A program made the position numbers and the translations under genes. Below are positions 20,868 through 32,721 of a DNA stretch of 64,000 bases, piece after piece. The notes beneath the pieces are model-generated. The model did no database searches. It was not told where the DNA came from and was given only the letters and a program-made list of their open reading frames with translations. This stretch comes from Chondrus crispus. Its lineage: Eukaryota; Rhodophyta; Florideophyceae; Gigartinales; Gigartinaceae. Within the stretch, counting starts at the first letter, position 1. Every line of letters begins with the position of its first letter. The stretch covers positions 16,934 through 80,933 of the forward strand of contig NW_005179257.1 of assembly GCF_000350225.1 (NCBI RefSeq), given 5' to 3'.

Positions 20868-23800
20868 GAGCATTCTCCTCTGACGGAGTTCTTTCTCCCG
20901 AATCCAGGTTTGAACTCTGCTCTGTAACAAGGATACAATTTAAAAAAACTGGTCCATTTACACCTCTGTGTGGTACAGCAGTTATATGGACTTTTACGTT
21001 AAGGCATGTCTTTTTCTCACTGATCTTCCAAACACAATGATATGGAATGATATAGATTGGTTCTGGCATTATATGAATTTCCCGTCACGAGCACTTCGTT
21101 TTGACATTGTATGCATACAAGCAGGCTAAGGTGAGATTTGAATACGTGTATCCGAGTGGTACAGCTAACCTGAATTGTTCAAATACCGTGTTTGAAAAAG
21201 AAAGAAAAAAACTCATTGCATGAGAAGGAGGTGCGTGTCGATATTGCTTAGTTGTGTGCATACTATAATGAAATGTTCTTGCATCCATTGCAAAGAATAT
21301 ATCTGGTGGCAAAATGCCGCCAACAACCGTTCCATGTTCGCACCCAAACCATCTGATGAATTCTTTGGACCAAACGGTCTGTGAATACCGCAGTGATAAT
21401 ATTCCGGGACAATTCTGTTTAGCTTGACAGGGGAGGGTTCTGTGCTGTTTTGGTGTGTGGTAGGCGCGTATCGGATACCGATGTCGGAATGCTGTGTTCC
21501 AAGTACAGAGTATGAGAGTTCCATCGATACAGCAGTTGCATGTAACGTCACACGTTGGCTGACTTGGAAAGAGAGGTCTCCATAACTTGCGACAGAGGGT
21601 CGGCAGCGATGCGATATGTTGTCGATGAGTTGCTGAAGTAGCGGCGCAAGCCGTGGTCTATAAGCTGGTGGCTGCAACCATGACAGCGGTAAAGGCAGCA
21701 GGTTATCTTGGCAGAACGAGTAGTGCTGAAAAGTACATTTTTTTATAGAGCTCAAGGCACTGTGGAACGAATTGCGCCTGACGCTGCGCAACTGTGCTGT
21801 AGAATCTTGTAGTCTTGCCACGCACTACTGCACTTACCGAGACTGATCTTTGACCTGGAGTTCTAAACTGTGCAGCCATCAACTAAGCACCGCTCCGAAA
21901 GTATACATGAATGCGTGCACTGATGCACTGCTATGATCTTTCTGCCTTGTTACCCTATATTCGTCGTAATATGTACAGTACCGTACTTCAGTTCTTTCTT
22001 TTGCCTTGTGCTGCTGACGTCGCATGCAAACGTACTTCGCAATCCTTCAAACTCAGATAGGTTGACACGTCTGTATCGCTCTATGCTTCAGGACGAAGAC
22101 CAATCGCACAATACAAGAGAAAAGTGACACAAAATATCAAGCCAGAAATGCAAGTCAAACAGTTGCACACGTCCGCAGAATGCAACAGTACTTCGACACA
22201 TAGCAGTGAAACTGCTTCAGACATACAACATTATCCTTGGAGAACAACAAACCTCGTTCCACCCCGAGTTGTTCGCACCAGTTGCAACACTTTCAGTGCT
22301 GCGAATAGTGCTGTGCAGCAAAAACGCAGAAGCAAATCAAACGACAATCAAGATTATATCAAGATGTTTCCCTGTACAGAGTCCGCAGGAAAGTTGGGGG
22401 TTGTGTATTAAGGCATGTGAGCAGAGACGATACGGAGGACAAGCATGCGGCGCGTACTACCATACACGGAGACCTTGCAAACGTTTCTCCATGGGACACA
22501 GTGGCGCCAGCCGTTGGAGAGTAGGAAACATGGACGACGAAATTGAAGCGACGAAACATGGGAAAGTAACAAGGGAAGCAAGGTTTCTATTTTGACAGAC
22601 GGAGTGGTGGGTATGCTACGTCAGGCACTGGCGGAAGTGGGGAAATGCAGACAATGTCGGGTATGAAGTTGACAGCTGGGATTTGCGCACTGACAGAAAG
22701 GTGGCTGTGAACAATACACGCAGTTGGGCAGGTACACAACGCGGCATAATCGTCTCCATGCACATGTTGTTTTTGGAAGAAGGGAAGTGTATGAAGGATG
22801 ATAGTGCAAAGAGGTGCACGTGAGTGTGGAATGTGGTTTGTGAGGAAAGAGAGAGGGCTATTATAGGATCTGCAAGATTTGGCAAGAATGGAATTGTACA
22901 GTAGAGGCCGTGCACTGCCTGCCTGCACTGCAAACGATAACTAAGAGAAACCAAGTAACAAGCGATGCGTTGTCGTGTTGAGAAAGGTTGCGGGGGTCGA
23001 GGGTTGGGCTAGGTATGGAACGCTTTACACTCGTACCTAGCTTCATTGATTTTATTGATTTTGAGGAGAATCTCAAATGGATCGAGATGGACTTCAATGT
23101 AATTAAGAGAGCCGACGAGGAGGACCGAGGATGTGAGAGGAGAACTGTGTGGCAGATGGGATCGAGGGAGAGAACGAGTGTTAATATATTATTGATAAGG
23201 GTAGCAACTGGCGCACGTTGCGTCCACGGCGGATGCGTCATGGCATGAAGGATGAATGGTAAATGATTGTATTGGACTGTGCGATAATTTAAGAAATAGT
23301 ATCGTGGACCAGACTATGCCAGCTGTAATGATGGCTGGCGATCAAAAACTGAATTCTTAGGTCAAGTTTAAAATAATGGTTTCTATCTAAAGAGCCAGGC
23401 ACCCCGTTCTAGGTGCCGAGGCCTCACGAGGGTCTATGTAAGGCGAGAGAAGCAGTGAATTAGCATGCTAGCACGAGAAAGGAGCAGCGACGCTCCCTGC
23501 TACAGTACCAGAGAACAGACGGAGGGGTACATGCGAAGATGGCGGAGTGCATGGTGTGAGATAATGTAATGGTGCGCTACGCTGATTAAAACATACGCCC
23601 AGTTTACTGTACTTCTATATTGCAAAGCACTCTTTTGTCACGCATTGGACGGTTGAAGCTCGTACAGTGGTCAGGCGGATTATCGTAACCAACATAACAA
23701 GAGGTTGCAACAAAGTGATGACATCGTAATACGTTCGTGAAAACACCAGTATCACGATGTTTGCGTAGCAGAATAGAATAAGAAGTCCAACAGTTTGGGA

Positions 23801-24847
23801 TAGATCTAGGTGGCAATAACTACTGCAGAAAACTACTGTTGACGCTGAGGAAACAATAGTTGCAACAAATGTCGTGCAAGTTGCAGTTGGAGGTGGCTCT
23901 GCCGTCGAGGAGGAAAGTAAACCAACATTGGTGCCAGCTGAGGGTGTAGAAGAATAGTTTCACTGATGAGATTGCGTGGAAACATGTAAGAAAATGCAAT
24001 GAAAGCAACGTGTAGATGCTGAATGCAAACGAGAAAAAAGCGTCTACGGCGAGAACGCACCAGCGCTGGGGGCGGGAAAAAAAAATAAAACGCAGAACGA
24101 AGGGTTGGCTGCCACGAAGGCGCAGCACCCCCGTGGGGGGAGGGTACGGCTTTGGGGCGTTCAAATCAGAACGAGACTGGATTATTGGGTTAGTGAGAGG
24201 GAGTGACTTCAGACGCACTGGTTTGAGGGTTTCGGGTTAGGGAGGAATTCGGGCAAGGACGATGTAGTGGGGGGCATGACTGTGCTGCCGTTTCGTGTAT
24301 GGGTCGAGCGGGTGATGACAAATTGACTCCATGAGGCAGTACTCGCATGAACACAGACAGGATGGGGCGATGGCAGTTGGGAGGTTGGTGATGGGCATGG
24401 CGACGGGTAGTAGGAAGGGAATTGACTGACATGTACAGTACGGGGGCAGTACACGTACGTTGTAGCTGTCGACGCAATTCAAGAGGATGAGTGATCAAAG
24501 TATAAAAAGGGTAAAATCTATGAGCGAGTGTAAATATGTTCTGGAGATGGCGAATAAATTCAAAACCAAGAAAAAGACAGGTCGTTGCGTACTTGTGGAC
24601 GGCGCGGTGGACATTTAAACACCTCTATCATACACACAAAAAGGAACTCGGCGCATCGACAGCAACACGGCGCATCCCCGTGATTTCTCCTTGAATTCGC
24701 CTTCCCAAAAATTTATTCACCATTCTATCTCATTTTCAACTCCACATTCAAAAATATGACTTCCATGGTGGTGACAGTGATATGGCCACCCTTACCCACC
24801 GGTTGCTTCACTTCTCTCGCTCTGCGTTGCTTTCTTACTTAAACCCC

Positions 24848-24881
<34 letters not shown>
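24848..24881 (+). repeat. Poly-C tract (34 nt)
   Basis: There is an uninterrupted run of 34 C in a pyrimidine-rich leader, about 80 bp upstream of the zinc-finger start codon. The exact length is likely unreliable because homopolymers are hard to sequence and assemble. Confidence 0.9.
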
Positions 24882-24963
24882 TACCCTCCCCTCCTCCTTC
24901 CACTACCATCACTCTATTCGTGTCAATCGATCACGCATCCCTGCACAGCACCACTTCTTCACC

Positions 24964-25830
24964 ATGGCCTCTCTCATCACACCACCTTCTCATTCTTCTG
25001 CTCGATTTTCACCAAAGCGCACCATTGTCTCCCTCTCACCTCCACTCACCCCGACCGCGAAGCGTCCGCGCACCTTCTGGGACACCGTGCTCGCAGACTC
25101 TTCCCCAACTTCCTCGCTCAACACTTCATCCCTATCAGACGCTGTGCCGCATCGCCATCCTCCTGTGCCCCAAACTCCGTCCTATGACGCCGCATCTCAT
25201 GTTCGAGATCTTCCTGCTGTCGTTAGTTCCCCCATCTCTAACTTTACCGACTCATCCTCGGCTCACCCTCGCTTATCCCCTCCGTATGTGAGCCCAGTTC
25301 ACTCCGCCATCAAGCCCATTCCACTGGCTGTCTCTTCCGCTATTCGGAAGACGCAGCAACATTCATCCATGATGTCTCCTGCACGCCCACACACTTGCTC
25401 GGCCTGCGGTTCCTCGTTTGCGCGCAGCAGTCATTTACGTCTACACATTCGCACCATTCACGAGAAGTTGAAGCCCTTTCAATGCGAGCAATGCCCCGCT
25501 GCGTTCGGACATGTCAGCTCCAAATATCGACACTTCAGAACTGTGCATTTGAAAAGAAGGGATTTTGCTTGTGACCGTTGTGGACAGACGTTTGCTGAAA
25601 GAGCAGCAGTTCTCAAGCATTGCCGGACCGTGCATGAGGGATCAAGACCATATCCCTGCCCGACCTGTGGTTTTCGCTTTCACTTCAAATTGCATTTATC
25701 GCAGCATATTTCTACTGTTCATGAGAAGCAGAGGCCGCATCGTTGCACGATTTGTAATGCCTGCTTTGGGCAGAGGTCGAGCTTGAATAGACATTCAAGA
25801 CAAATTCATGGGATTTCGACGAAAAAGTAA
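24964..25830 (+). CDS. Five-finger C2H2 zinc-finger protein
   Basis: This 288-residue protein has a Ser/Pro-rich N-terminal half (1-140) with a small basic patch (TAKRPRTF, 31-38), which may be a nuclear signal. Five C2H2 fingers follow with an exact 29-residue period: C145/C148-H161/H166, C174/C177-H190/H195, C203/C206-H219/H224, C232/C235-H248/H253 and C261/C264-H277/H282. All use H-X4-H spacing and linkers such as HEKLKPF and HEGSRPY. Tandem fingers of this type bind DNA, so it is probably a transcription factor; targets are unknown. The start caccATGG has a good context. The gene is intronless and stands alone between gene-poor stretches. Confidence 0.92.
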   Translation: MASLITPPSHSSARFSPKRTIVSLSPPLTPTAKRPRTFWDTVLADSSPTSSLNTSSLSDAVPHRHPPVPQTPSYDAASHVRDLPAVVSSPISNFTDSSSAHPRLSPPYVSPVHSAIKPIPLAVSSAIRKTQQHSSMMSPARPHTCSACGSSFARSSHLRLHIRTIHEKLKPFQCEQCPAAFGHVSSKYRHFRTVHLKRRDFACDRCGQTFAERAAVLKHCRTVHEGSRPYPCPTCGFRFHFKLHLSQHISTVHEKQRPHRCTICNACFGQRSSLNRHSRQIHGISTKK

Positions 25831-26088
25831 AAAGGAATGGGAATGGGCCAACAACTCATTAAGATGAGCACTGCCAGGTGGCCGACAGAAGGACATAAGA
25901 TAGTGGTATAGCATAGTGTAGCTTGCACAACGCAGTAGTACAGTAGAAGGGTTAGCTTTTGTACAGGGTATTCATCTCTTGAGTACGAATTGTTTGCGAC
26001 GAAAATTTGTTTGAATTTTGATATTTTGAATTTGATTTTGTATATGTATGATTGACACGGTTGGGAAACGACTAGGAAGCCCAGTACC

Positions 26089-26187
26089 GTACGAACGGCA
26101 AGGGGCCGCTATGCAGAGCAACCTTCTTGCGTTCGGCACTCAACGCTCGTCTGTCCACATGCGTTGCTTACTCCGTGCCGTTCGTAC
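26089..26187. repeat. Inverted repeat, 12-bp arms, about 100 bp
   Basis: The arm gtacgaacggca (26089-26100) is the exact reverse complement of tgccgttcgtac (26176-26187). Shorter complementary words (agcaac/gttgct) lie inside. It is similar in size to the 16-kb fold-back but unrelated in sequence. Confidence 0.75.
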
Positions 26188-27793
26188 CTAGTGTATCTGA
26201 CACCAGGCAGCAGGTTTCTATTACTTGTGACGGAAGCACAATACTCAGGTAGCATGGTAAGCCAGTCTGACGAAACATTTCTCAAACGCCAAGCAAACAA
26301 GCGGTAGAAGTGTCTCAGCGCACCATAAAGGACGGAAGAGCGGAGCCAGCAACGTGCCGTACTATCATTATATATTATTACGCGACCCGCGTGTTGGAAA
26401 ACTGATTACAACTAAGGGCAAAGCAATGGACGACAAGAACAGATAGAGATACCAAGACGTTGAAACCGTGGTAAGCAACGCTCTACCGCCATCAACTGAC
26501 GGGGCTGCAGTCGTATGGTATGTATGCCGGGCGAAGGGAAGATATCCGACAGGAGTATTTGTAGAATCCAGACGCGCATAGGGCATGAGACACCCCATTC
26601 CAACATCGTGGAGAAAACTTTGGCGGCCATGCGCACATGAACGTTGAAGTAAATGGTGAAGGAATGGGGGAGAGAGGCGCCATTTAATTCAGATGTTTCA
26701 TGAAGCCACAGTACAGTAAAGTTCAACTTCATTCCATGAGTCTCGAGACGTCTTGTCCACCGGTCTCACGGATGCGTCCAGGGAAGCATGCGTGCTTGTC
26801 TACGCATGCGCAAAATTAGGCTTCTAGCCATCAGGCCATACAGTCTTGGACGCAGCACAAAACTCGAGATTTCGGGGCTTGAATATGGCCGCGTTGGGAG
26901 AGAGCCCCGGGGGGGCGTATGCAGAGGTTTGCCCTCGCCGAAAGATGCATACCGTTTCTGCATCATGATGAGAGGCTGCTCCTGTGCCTGAAGGGGTTGC
27001 TGACCCCTGTATTGAACGTTTGTCTCTGGCGGTGCCCTCCACCGAAAGATATGTGGTTCAATAAAGCTGCCGAGGTATATCTTGAGCCTCAACCGCTGTA
27101 CTTTCTGTCGAAGGTACCCAGCTGAAATGATATATGTGCCTTTTTTTTCCTCTGAGCCTTGGGCAAAATATTTTGATCATGAGGGCAACGGCTGATTATG
27201 CAGTTGGCCATGCGTAGAGACCAGTTGTTGGTCTTTCAAATACTCCTTTTCCCGGCAAGGTTATCTCTGGCACTGTCTCAATGGAAGGTGAAGCTATGCA
27301 GCACTGGAGTTCCGTCACGCAGTGCCAGCTTTTCTGTCAGCTTGCTGCAGGAAAAGCACTACAGATATATTGTTTCGTCATTTAAGACACGACCACGGCG
27401 TCGTGAATGCATTTTAAATCGCACGGGCAGTCTCGAGGATTGTGAAGATGCTGGACACCCTGAGGATTTAGCCCCATCTTCTTAGAATCTGCATGTCCCA
27501 TAGAAAAAAAATATACAAGACTTGTATCTTATTGTGAGAGAGGCGGGACCTATTTGAGCACCCATCTCAGAACCTCGAGCTTGCTTTGGAGCAGAGAGCG
27601 AAGTTTTGGTCAGGCACAAACACCACGCATCATTCATATGCTTCCGAGGGACGCAGCACTGCACCAGTGTCTGCTCTCCGTGAAGTTGCTTACTGTGCCG
27701 CAAGACTTTTCTGCAGCGTTTAGATGTGCACACGTCTCTCACACATCTTACGTAGCTTCAATGCCTTGCCCTCAATGTTTGTCTCTTTCATCC

Positions 27794-27889
27794 GGCCTCG
27801 GACCTTGCGTCCCAACGACACAAAGAGTCTTGTAGTAGCTTGGCCTCGGAACTTGCGTCCCAACGACACAAAGAGTCTTGTAGTAGCTG
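27794..27889. repeat. 48-bp tandem duplication
   Basis: Two adjacent 48-bp copies (27794-27841 and 27842-27889) differ at only about two positions. They end seven bases before the copia target duplication. Confidence 0.9.
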
Positions 27890-28198
27890 GCCCCTCTGAC
27901 TGTAGAAATACTGAAAAATCAGGCTGGAAAATACAGTACAGTCGGTGACAAGGTGCGTTGTATTCCACAATTGGGTTCGTTATGATAAGAAATCTAAAAT
28001 TTGAAGCCACCTACGGCTGGTCCAGAATCCCACCATGGGCACCTCGTACACACATTTTTTATCCTCCCCACAATTCCGTCTTCATTATCTGCTTTGTTTC
28101 TCCCCGTTCCTCTTCGCGGCGGACCCTGCACAGCATCCATTCAATGCGTCTTACATCCAAGAGTAATTGTACTGAGTTTCAGCCCTCCAAGCTCAATA

Positions 28199-29143
28199 AT
28201 GGCAAGTGCAGGGACCCGAGGAGTCAAGGTGTGTGGCGATGTCGTTCCAGATCTCCGACTGGTAATGCCAGTATGCTTCGCTTGCAAGACCTCCGATCCG
28301 CGCAAACCTTCCCTCATTGTCCTTTTAACACCCAACCAAATACGTGCACGTGCGAATGTGGACACCGGGAACTGTACTAACCCCTTTGTTACTCTAGATT
28401 CCAGCACAGAAACTTCCATTTTACTTTGCACATCATGTCGTTGGAAGAAAACTGGATGGGGATCTATCTGTAATTCCAAACGAACAGGAAAACACAATAT
28501 CGTGAAGTACTTGCGTGCGTGGAAACCTGGCTACGAGGTTCGAGACGGCATTCCGGCCTGAGGTGCTGCATATACATTGTGCGACCTCATACCCCCCAAA
28601 CCGCATATAGGTCTACAGGCGGCACGAGCCAGTTTCATTGTTCACAAGTACTGGTTTCGCTCGGCGTTGCGGGACCTTCGGCCGTACATGGTCGGTGGTT
28701 GCACTTCGAATCACGGATATGACGGAGGAGGCGAATTTTTGATAGAGCAGAAGGTCGACGTGAAAAGGTTAAAAGCGTCCATCCGCAACGTGTTCACGCT
28801 TTGTTCTTGTAAGGGAGAATGTCGAACGCAGCGATGTGGATGCCGAAGAAAAGTCCAAAGATGCGTTGGATGCCAGTGTGCTGCTCAGTTTTGTACAAAT
28901 AAAGGTCAACCCTCTGAGAGCACAGCGCAGGAAGAACGGGAGCTGCAAAATACGGAATGTACAACGGGGGGAGACAACGTGGGAAACAGAAGTCACAGTC
29001 CTCTACAGTTTCGCATTTGCGATGAGGATAAAGAATGTGGCGAGGAGCAAAGCAAAACTGCAAGCGAAGAATATACCAGCTCCTTTGAGTCATATTATTG
29101 CAACCCAAAAGGTTTTGAAGCTGATGGAGACGAGATTCTGTAG
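28199..29143 (+). pseudogene. CXC-domain cysteine-rich protein, one in-frame TGA
   Basis: The frame is open for 314 codons from the ATG at 28199 to 29143, except for a single TGA at 28559-28561 (codon 121). Upstream are two Cys pairs (CFAC and CTSC), which probably bind zinc. Downstream, coordinates 28802-28894 encode nine cysteines in the tesmin/TSO1 CXC pattern (CSCKGEC...RCGCRRK...CVGCQC...C), a DNA-binding domain. The C-terminal tail is acidic. The two halves are in the same frame with no gap, so a single nonsense change in a once-continuous gene is the simplest reading; readthrough is possible but unproven. It is convergent with the methyltransferase gene inside the same transposon, which suggests an element-encoded protein. 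Confidence 0.75.
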
Positions 29144-29258
29144 AGAACAAGTTACAATACAGAAGATGTTTCAGGCGTTTGGAGTACAGCAGGTAAATTG
29201 GATCGAGATATCGACTTAATTGGAGTCATTGGTCATGTGACCAAGGTACCGTGCTCTT

Positions 29259-30434
29259 CTAATTGAAACAGATGAGCTGCTGTCTTTTCTCCCCTAAATT
29301 CATCTGGAAATGCCCTTTTAAACTGCGAAAATCCAAATGAGCCTTGAAGGGATCAAGAAGGACCCTACAAGTCCACTTCATATAAGCGACCTCGACATCA
29401 CGCGGTACTCGATTCTTCAACAAGTATTGACGGTTTCTCCAAATGAAAAGCCCTAGTTTTTGGTATGAGTAACTCTTCGGCTTTGCAGCTTGAACAGAAT
29501 ATACATGATTTTGACTACGAAATGGTAGGGCGCCCCTCTCCAGCGACACCAACATAATTCCCTCACTTGAAACAGTTTTGGTATGCTCCACAACTCCATA
29601 TCTCTTTTCAAGCGGAAGTAATACACATCTGCAGTATGGTGTTTCTCTCTGCACGCCCATCTCTAAAGCATTTAACATGTTAGAAATGAGCACAGGGTCA
29701 AAGGGAGGATTTCCTCCCGCCCCTTCCAACTCCATCTCAACGGAATGCCACGTTCCGAGAGCAGAAAATTCAGAGTCATGTACATCTAGGCTGCAGTAAT
29801 TCTTAAGAACGCCGCTCTCATTCATAGCGTCTGCAAACATCTCCGTACTTATAGCACATGTGCAAAACTATAATGAATACAAGTCGGGTGTCACAGTCCA
29901 TGAGTCGTAGAAGCTTTTATCTTGAACCTTACGTTTCACTTTTTCGTAAAGCACACACAAGAATGGCTTGCTGTTTTGTCGAGGTAGTGCACAGATATCT
30001 GATGAATGATACGCAGTTGAATCTTTGTCTACTGCGTCAGGGACAACAGAGCTTGCTATTGACGCAGTCTGTAGCGCAGTAGCATTTGGCACAATTAATG
30101 ATAACAAATTAGATTCTGCGACTGATGATATCCCCCTTGAACCAGCAAAGCGTGCATGAAGCCTGATAGAAGAATAATGTGATATCACAACTTCTCGTGT
30201 TTGTGTGTCATGTGTGACAGGAATGCTGAGGACGTAGAACAGTCTTAGAATACTCTCGGTACGTCTGTTGACAAGCCAGACTTTAATAAGAGGATGCTCT
30301 GTGGGTAGAACAATTTTGTGGCCGGAACGGGGAGAACAGGGGATTGAAAGTGAAATAGGGGCTTCCGAAATGCCGCGGCAGCCCCAGCACGCTGCAAAAC
30401 CAAACTGTATGTCCCAACGAAGGCATAAATATGG
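29259..30434 (-). pseudogene. PCIF1-like N6-adenine methyltransferase, one in-frame TAG
   Basis: The minus frame is open for about 392 codons from 30434 to 29259, except for one TAG at 29868-29870. Numbering from the ATG at 29840, the last 193 codons hold NYCSLDVHDSEFSALGTW (14-31) and the adenine-methyltransferase motif NPPF (44-47, coordinates 29700-29711). The run Cys-Ser, Asp, Phe-x-x-x-Gly, then NPPF-D followed by a helix is typical of PCIF1, which N6-methylates adenosine. The upstream 188 codons lack an ATG but have natural composition (for example PTEHPLIKVWLVNRRTES) and probably form the N-terminal helical region. The NPPF motif is intact. Assignment to PCIF1 rather than another NPPF/NPPY methyltransferase is moderately sure. 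Confidence 0.6.
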
Positions 30435-31247
30435 TCAACGTCGTTTTGCATGCTGTGATGGCAACTGCGGAGATTGTGAAATGCGCGTCGTATGGATGCG
30501 GGGTTTGTGACTTTCGTAATGTCACACTAGCCGAAATAGCTGAGGGGGGTCTTCAAGGTCTGCATGAAATAAGCGCAGTACGTGATTGTGTCTTTCAAGC
30601 AAAAGAAAAGATCTGGCAACGAACAGAATCATAAGGAGAGAGGTTCGATTTCTAGAGCGAGCCTGGAATCGTGTGTCGAGACGATGGGTATGGATGCATG
30701 AAGAAACGGAACTGAACGTTACACATCATGGGAGGTGTCGTTGAAATGGTTAAATTTGATCATATTTTCAACCCCTCCAAAAATGCCGGAATCACAGATT
30801 GCGGAATGGCTGGATTTCCTTACATCACGTCACCGACTGAGGAATTGGAAAAAAACGGTCACACCGACGAACGCTGTTTTACTCATCCAGGTCTTCCGAC
30901 GGACGGAAGCTACTGACCTTGATGTGTTGTGTGTATCTGCTTTTTTCGCTGGGCTCTTCATTCTTTTCGCTAGTCGAGTCAGAAGCCTACCCTTTTATAC
31001 TACCCCAACCCAGTTCGCTCACATAAACCAAATTGCGAGGAACTATAATACGGCCATAAAAGATCGTTATACTCTCATACAAACAATAGTAAATCATCAA
31101 TAGGAAGTGAAAGTTCAGTCCCACATAGCAAGTCATCATTACGAAGTAAACGCCCAGTCCCACACAGCAAATCATTATGAGGAAGAATACACCCGGTCCC
31201 ACATCATTTGTTTCATAGGACAACACGCACATTCACACTCCCACCAC

Positions 31248-32721
31248 TTAAAAATACGAGCCATTTGGAGAGCGAATAATCCATTGTTCAACAAGCTTCA
31301 AATCTAAACCAGTACGCATCAACTCGTCAAGGGACCTGCAAAACTTGGGCTTGGTTAAACCGTCTGCAATATTGTGCTCGGAGCGCACAAGTCCTACGTT
31401 CGATATTTCGTTCTCGTTGTACGCCTGTCGAGCGGAAGAAATGTCTATCATAAGTCGACGGTCAGATGTCGAAGAAGCTTTGGTAATCACATCGAACATC
31501 TGCTTCGAATCGGTACTCATCTGAATTGGCATCTTCTTGCGATAAAGAGCTTCCAAATCATGCTTAAGCAAGTATGCGCAATCAAATCCCTCTGAAAAGG
31601 CATACACCTCCCCGCCGAATATTGAACGAACAATACGTTCTGACTTCTTACTCGAAAATTCCAAGACGTGACAACGATTTGAAGCAATACATATAAGCAC
31701 AGCGAAGCCAAGTTGAGATGAGAAGTCTTCATTGCTTCCGAAAGATGCGTTTGTGTACACCCGAAGGCTTAAGGTGTCTTCATCAAGTCTGCTGTACTTC
31801 AAACCTAACTCAGGCGTAGCCTTCATAGCCACTGTTGAGAAGTTTGATGTGCATCAAACCGACTGTTCCTCCTTCTTCCATTGTAACTTGGGCCGCGCGA
31901 TTAGCTGAGTAACACATGTCCGGGCGCGTGTGGGCCCATGCAACCTTGCCCGACGACTCTGGTAGAGCTCAAAACCCGCATCGTTTAGTAATATGCCTAT
32001 TTTTGAAATGTAATCACGTTGACTAATCATAAATTCTCCGGGAGAAATTGTTTGAGTTCACAGCCAAAGAACTCGGATTTATCCCAAACTCCTTTGCGGG
32101 ACTCAAACTTCTGTAGGGTTGCATTTGTCGGTACAATGGTGTACAGAGAAGGGTCTCCAGCAGTAGGAGTCATGTGCAAGTCTTGCCTGGCATGGCGATC
32201 AAAAGTGACACCCCAATAATCACCATTGTCCCCGTTCCCGTAGAGCGGCTTGCGAAGATCAAGTGCTTCTTCTTCTGTAATGTTGAAGAACTTCAAGTTT
32301 TTCCGTTTCGGTAAGATGTATACCTTGCGAGAAAGCTCTTCACCATTTTGAAGATAGGCCTGTTTTACGTCGTAGCTGAAAATGCGATGTCCCATGACGG
32401 CTGCAAATGAAACCATGACTCGAACGGAGCGTTATCGGAGGTTGGTTGTATTGTGTACCAAAAATTCCTTGTCCTTATCCATGTGACCCTGAACAACGAA
32501 ACGACCTTTGGGTTTCTCGTCGTCAGTCCCAAACCCCATTATAGTCAACACATACCGTCCACCAAGGGTGTTAGCGCCTCGTGGTAAATCATTTTCCTTG
32601 GCAGCGACAAATGTGCCCCTTCTTGCAAGTCCGTCTACTTCGCTAGCTTTCGCATTCCGAAAGTAATCCGAATCACGATTAGGGTCACTTGGCGACAATA
32701 TCTTGGTTAGTACAGTAATAT
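31248..32721 (-). pseudogene. Copia reverse transcriptase / RNase H, decayed
   Basis: The pieces run right to left. The RT N-terminal part (32435-32721; GANTLGGRYVLTIMG, KGRFVVQGH) is followed by an in-frame TAA at 32432-32434. The RT core (SYDVKQAYLQN, LRKPLYG, GDPSLYTIV) runs to 32027. A frame change leads through YISKIGILLNDAGFELYQS. RNase H (31248-31832) has YTNAS, GGEVYAFSEG, STDSKQMF and EHNIADGLTK. The segment that should carry YVDD is absent: SLYTIV joins directly to PTNATLQKFE. The first RNase H Asp is Asn. Both changes should abolish activity. The stop at 31248 is next to the polypurine tract. Confidence 0.88.

Larger units (their letters stand above)
16143..24963. other. Gene-poor region with scattered unsupported ORFs
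   Basis: These 8.8 kb contain no gene I can name. The minus-strand frames between 19526 and 21821 (84-202 codons in changing frames) have protein-like composition, for example around IYIIPYHCVWKISEKK, and could be a decayed gene or exons, but they do not join. GTACTGTAC (17741), GTACAGTAC (21973, 24433) and the hairpin at 20817 lie here. The last 200 bases are the leader of the zinc-finger gene. Confidence 0.45.
25831..27900. other. Intergenic region left of the transposon nest
   Basis: I see no supported gene here, only ORFs of 60-108 codons overlapping on both strands. It contains the fold-back at 26089-26187 and the 48-bp duplication at 27794-27889, and ends with CTGAC (27896-27900), the left target duplication of the copia element. 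Confidence 0.5.
27939..30839. mobile_element. 2.9-kb DNA transposon with 11-bp TIRs, CXC and methyltransferase genes
   Basis: The ends CAGTCGGTGAC (27939-27949) and GTCACCGACTG (30829-30839) are perfect terminal inverted repeats. The empty site is preserved in the other copia LTR, which reads acAGTAattag. Here AGTA precedes the element and AGGA follows it, which fits a 4-bp target duplication with one later change. Inside are two convergent genes: a CXC-domain protein (plus) and a PCIF1-like methyltransferase (minus). I see no DDE transposase, so the copy may be non-autonomous or an unrecognised product may mobilise it. I cannot assign a superfamily. Confidence 0.85.
27901..31237 (-). repeat. 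Copia left LTR (3' LTR), split by a DNA transposon
   Basis: The LTR consists of 27901-27938 plus 30844-31237. The same sequence is contiguous in the right LTR (49821 onward), where the transposon is absent. It is followed by a purine tract on the minus strand (aagtggtgggag), the expected polypurine tract. Confidence 0.9.
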
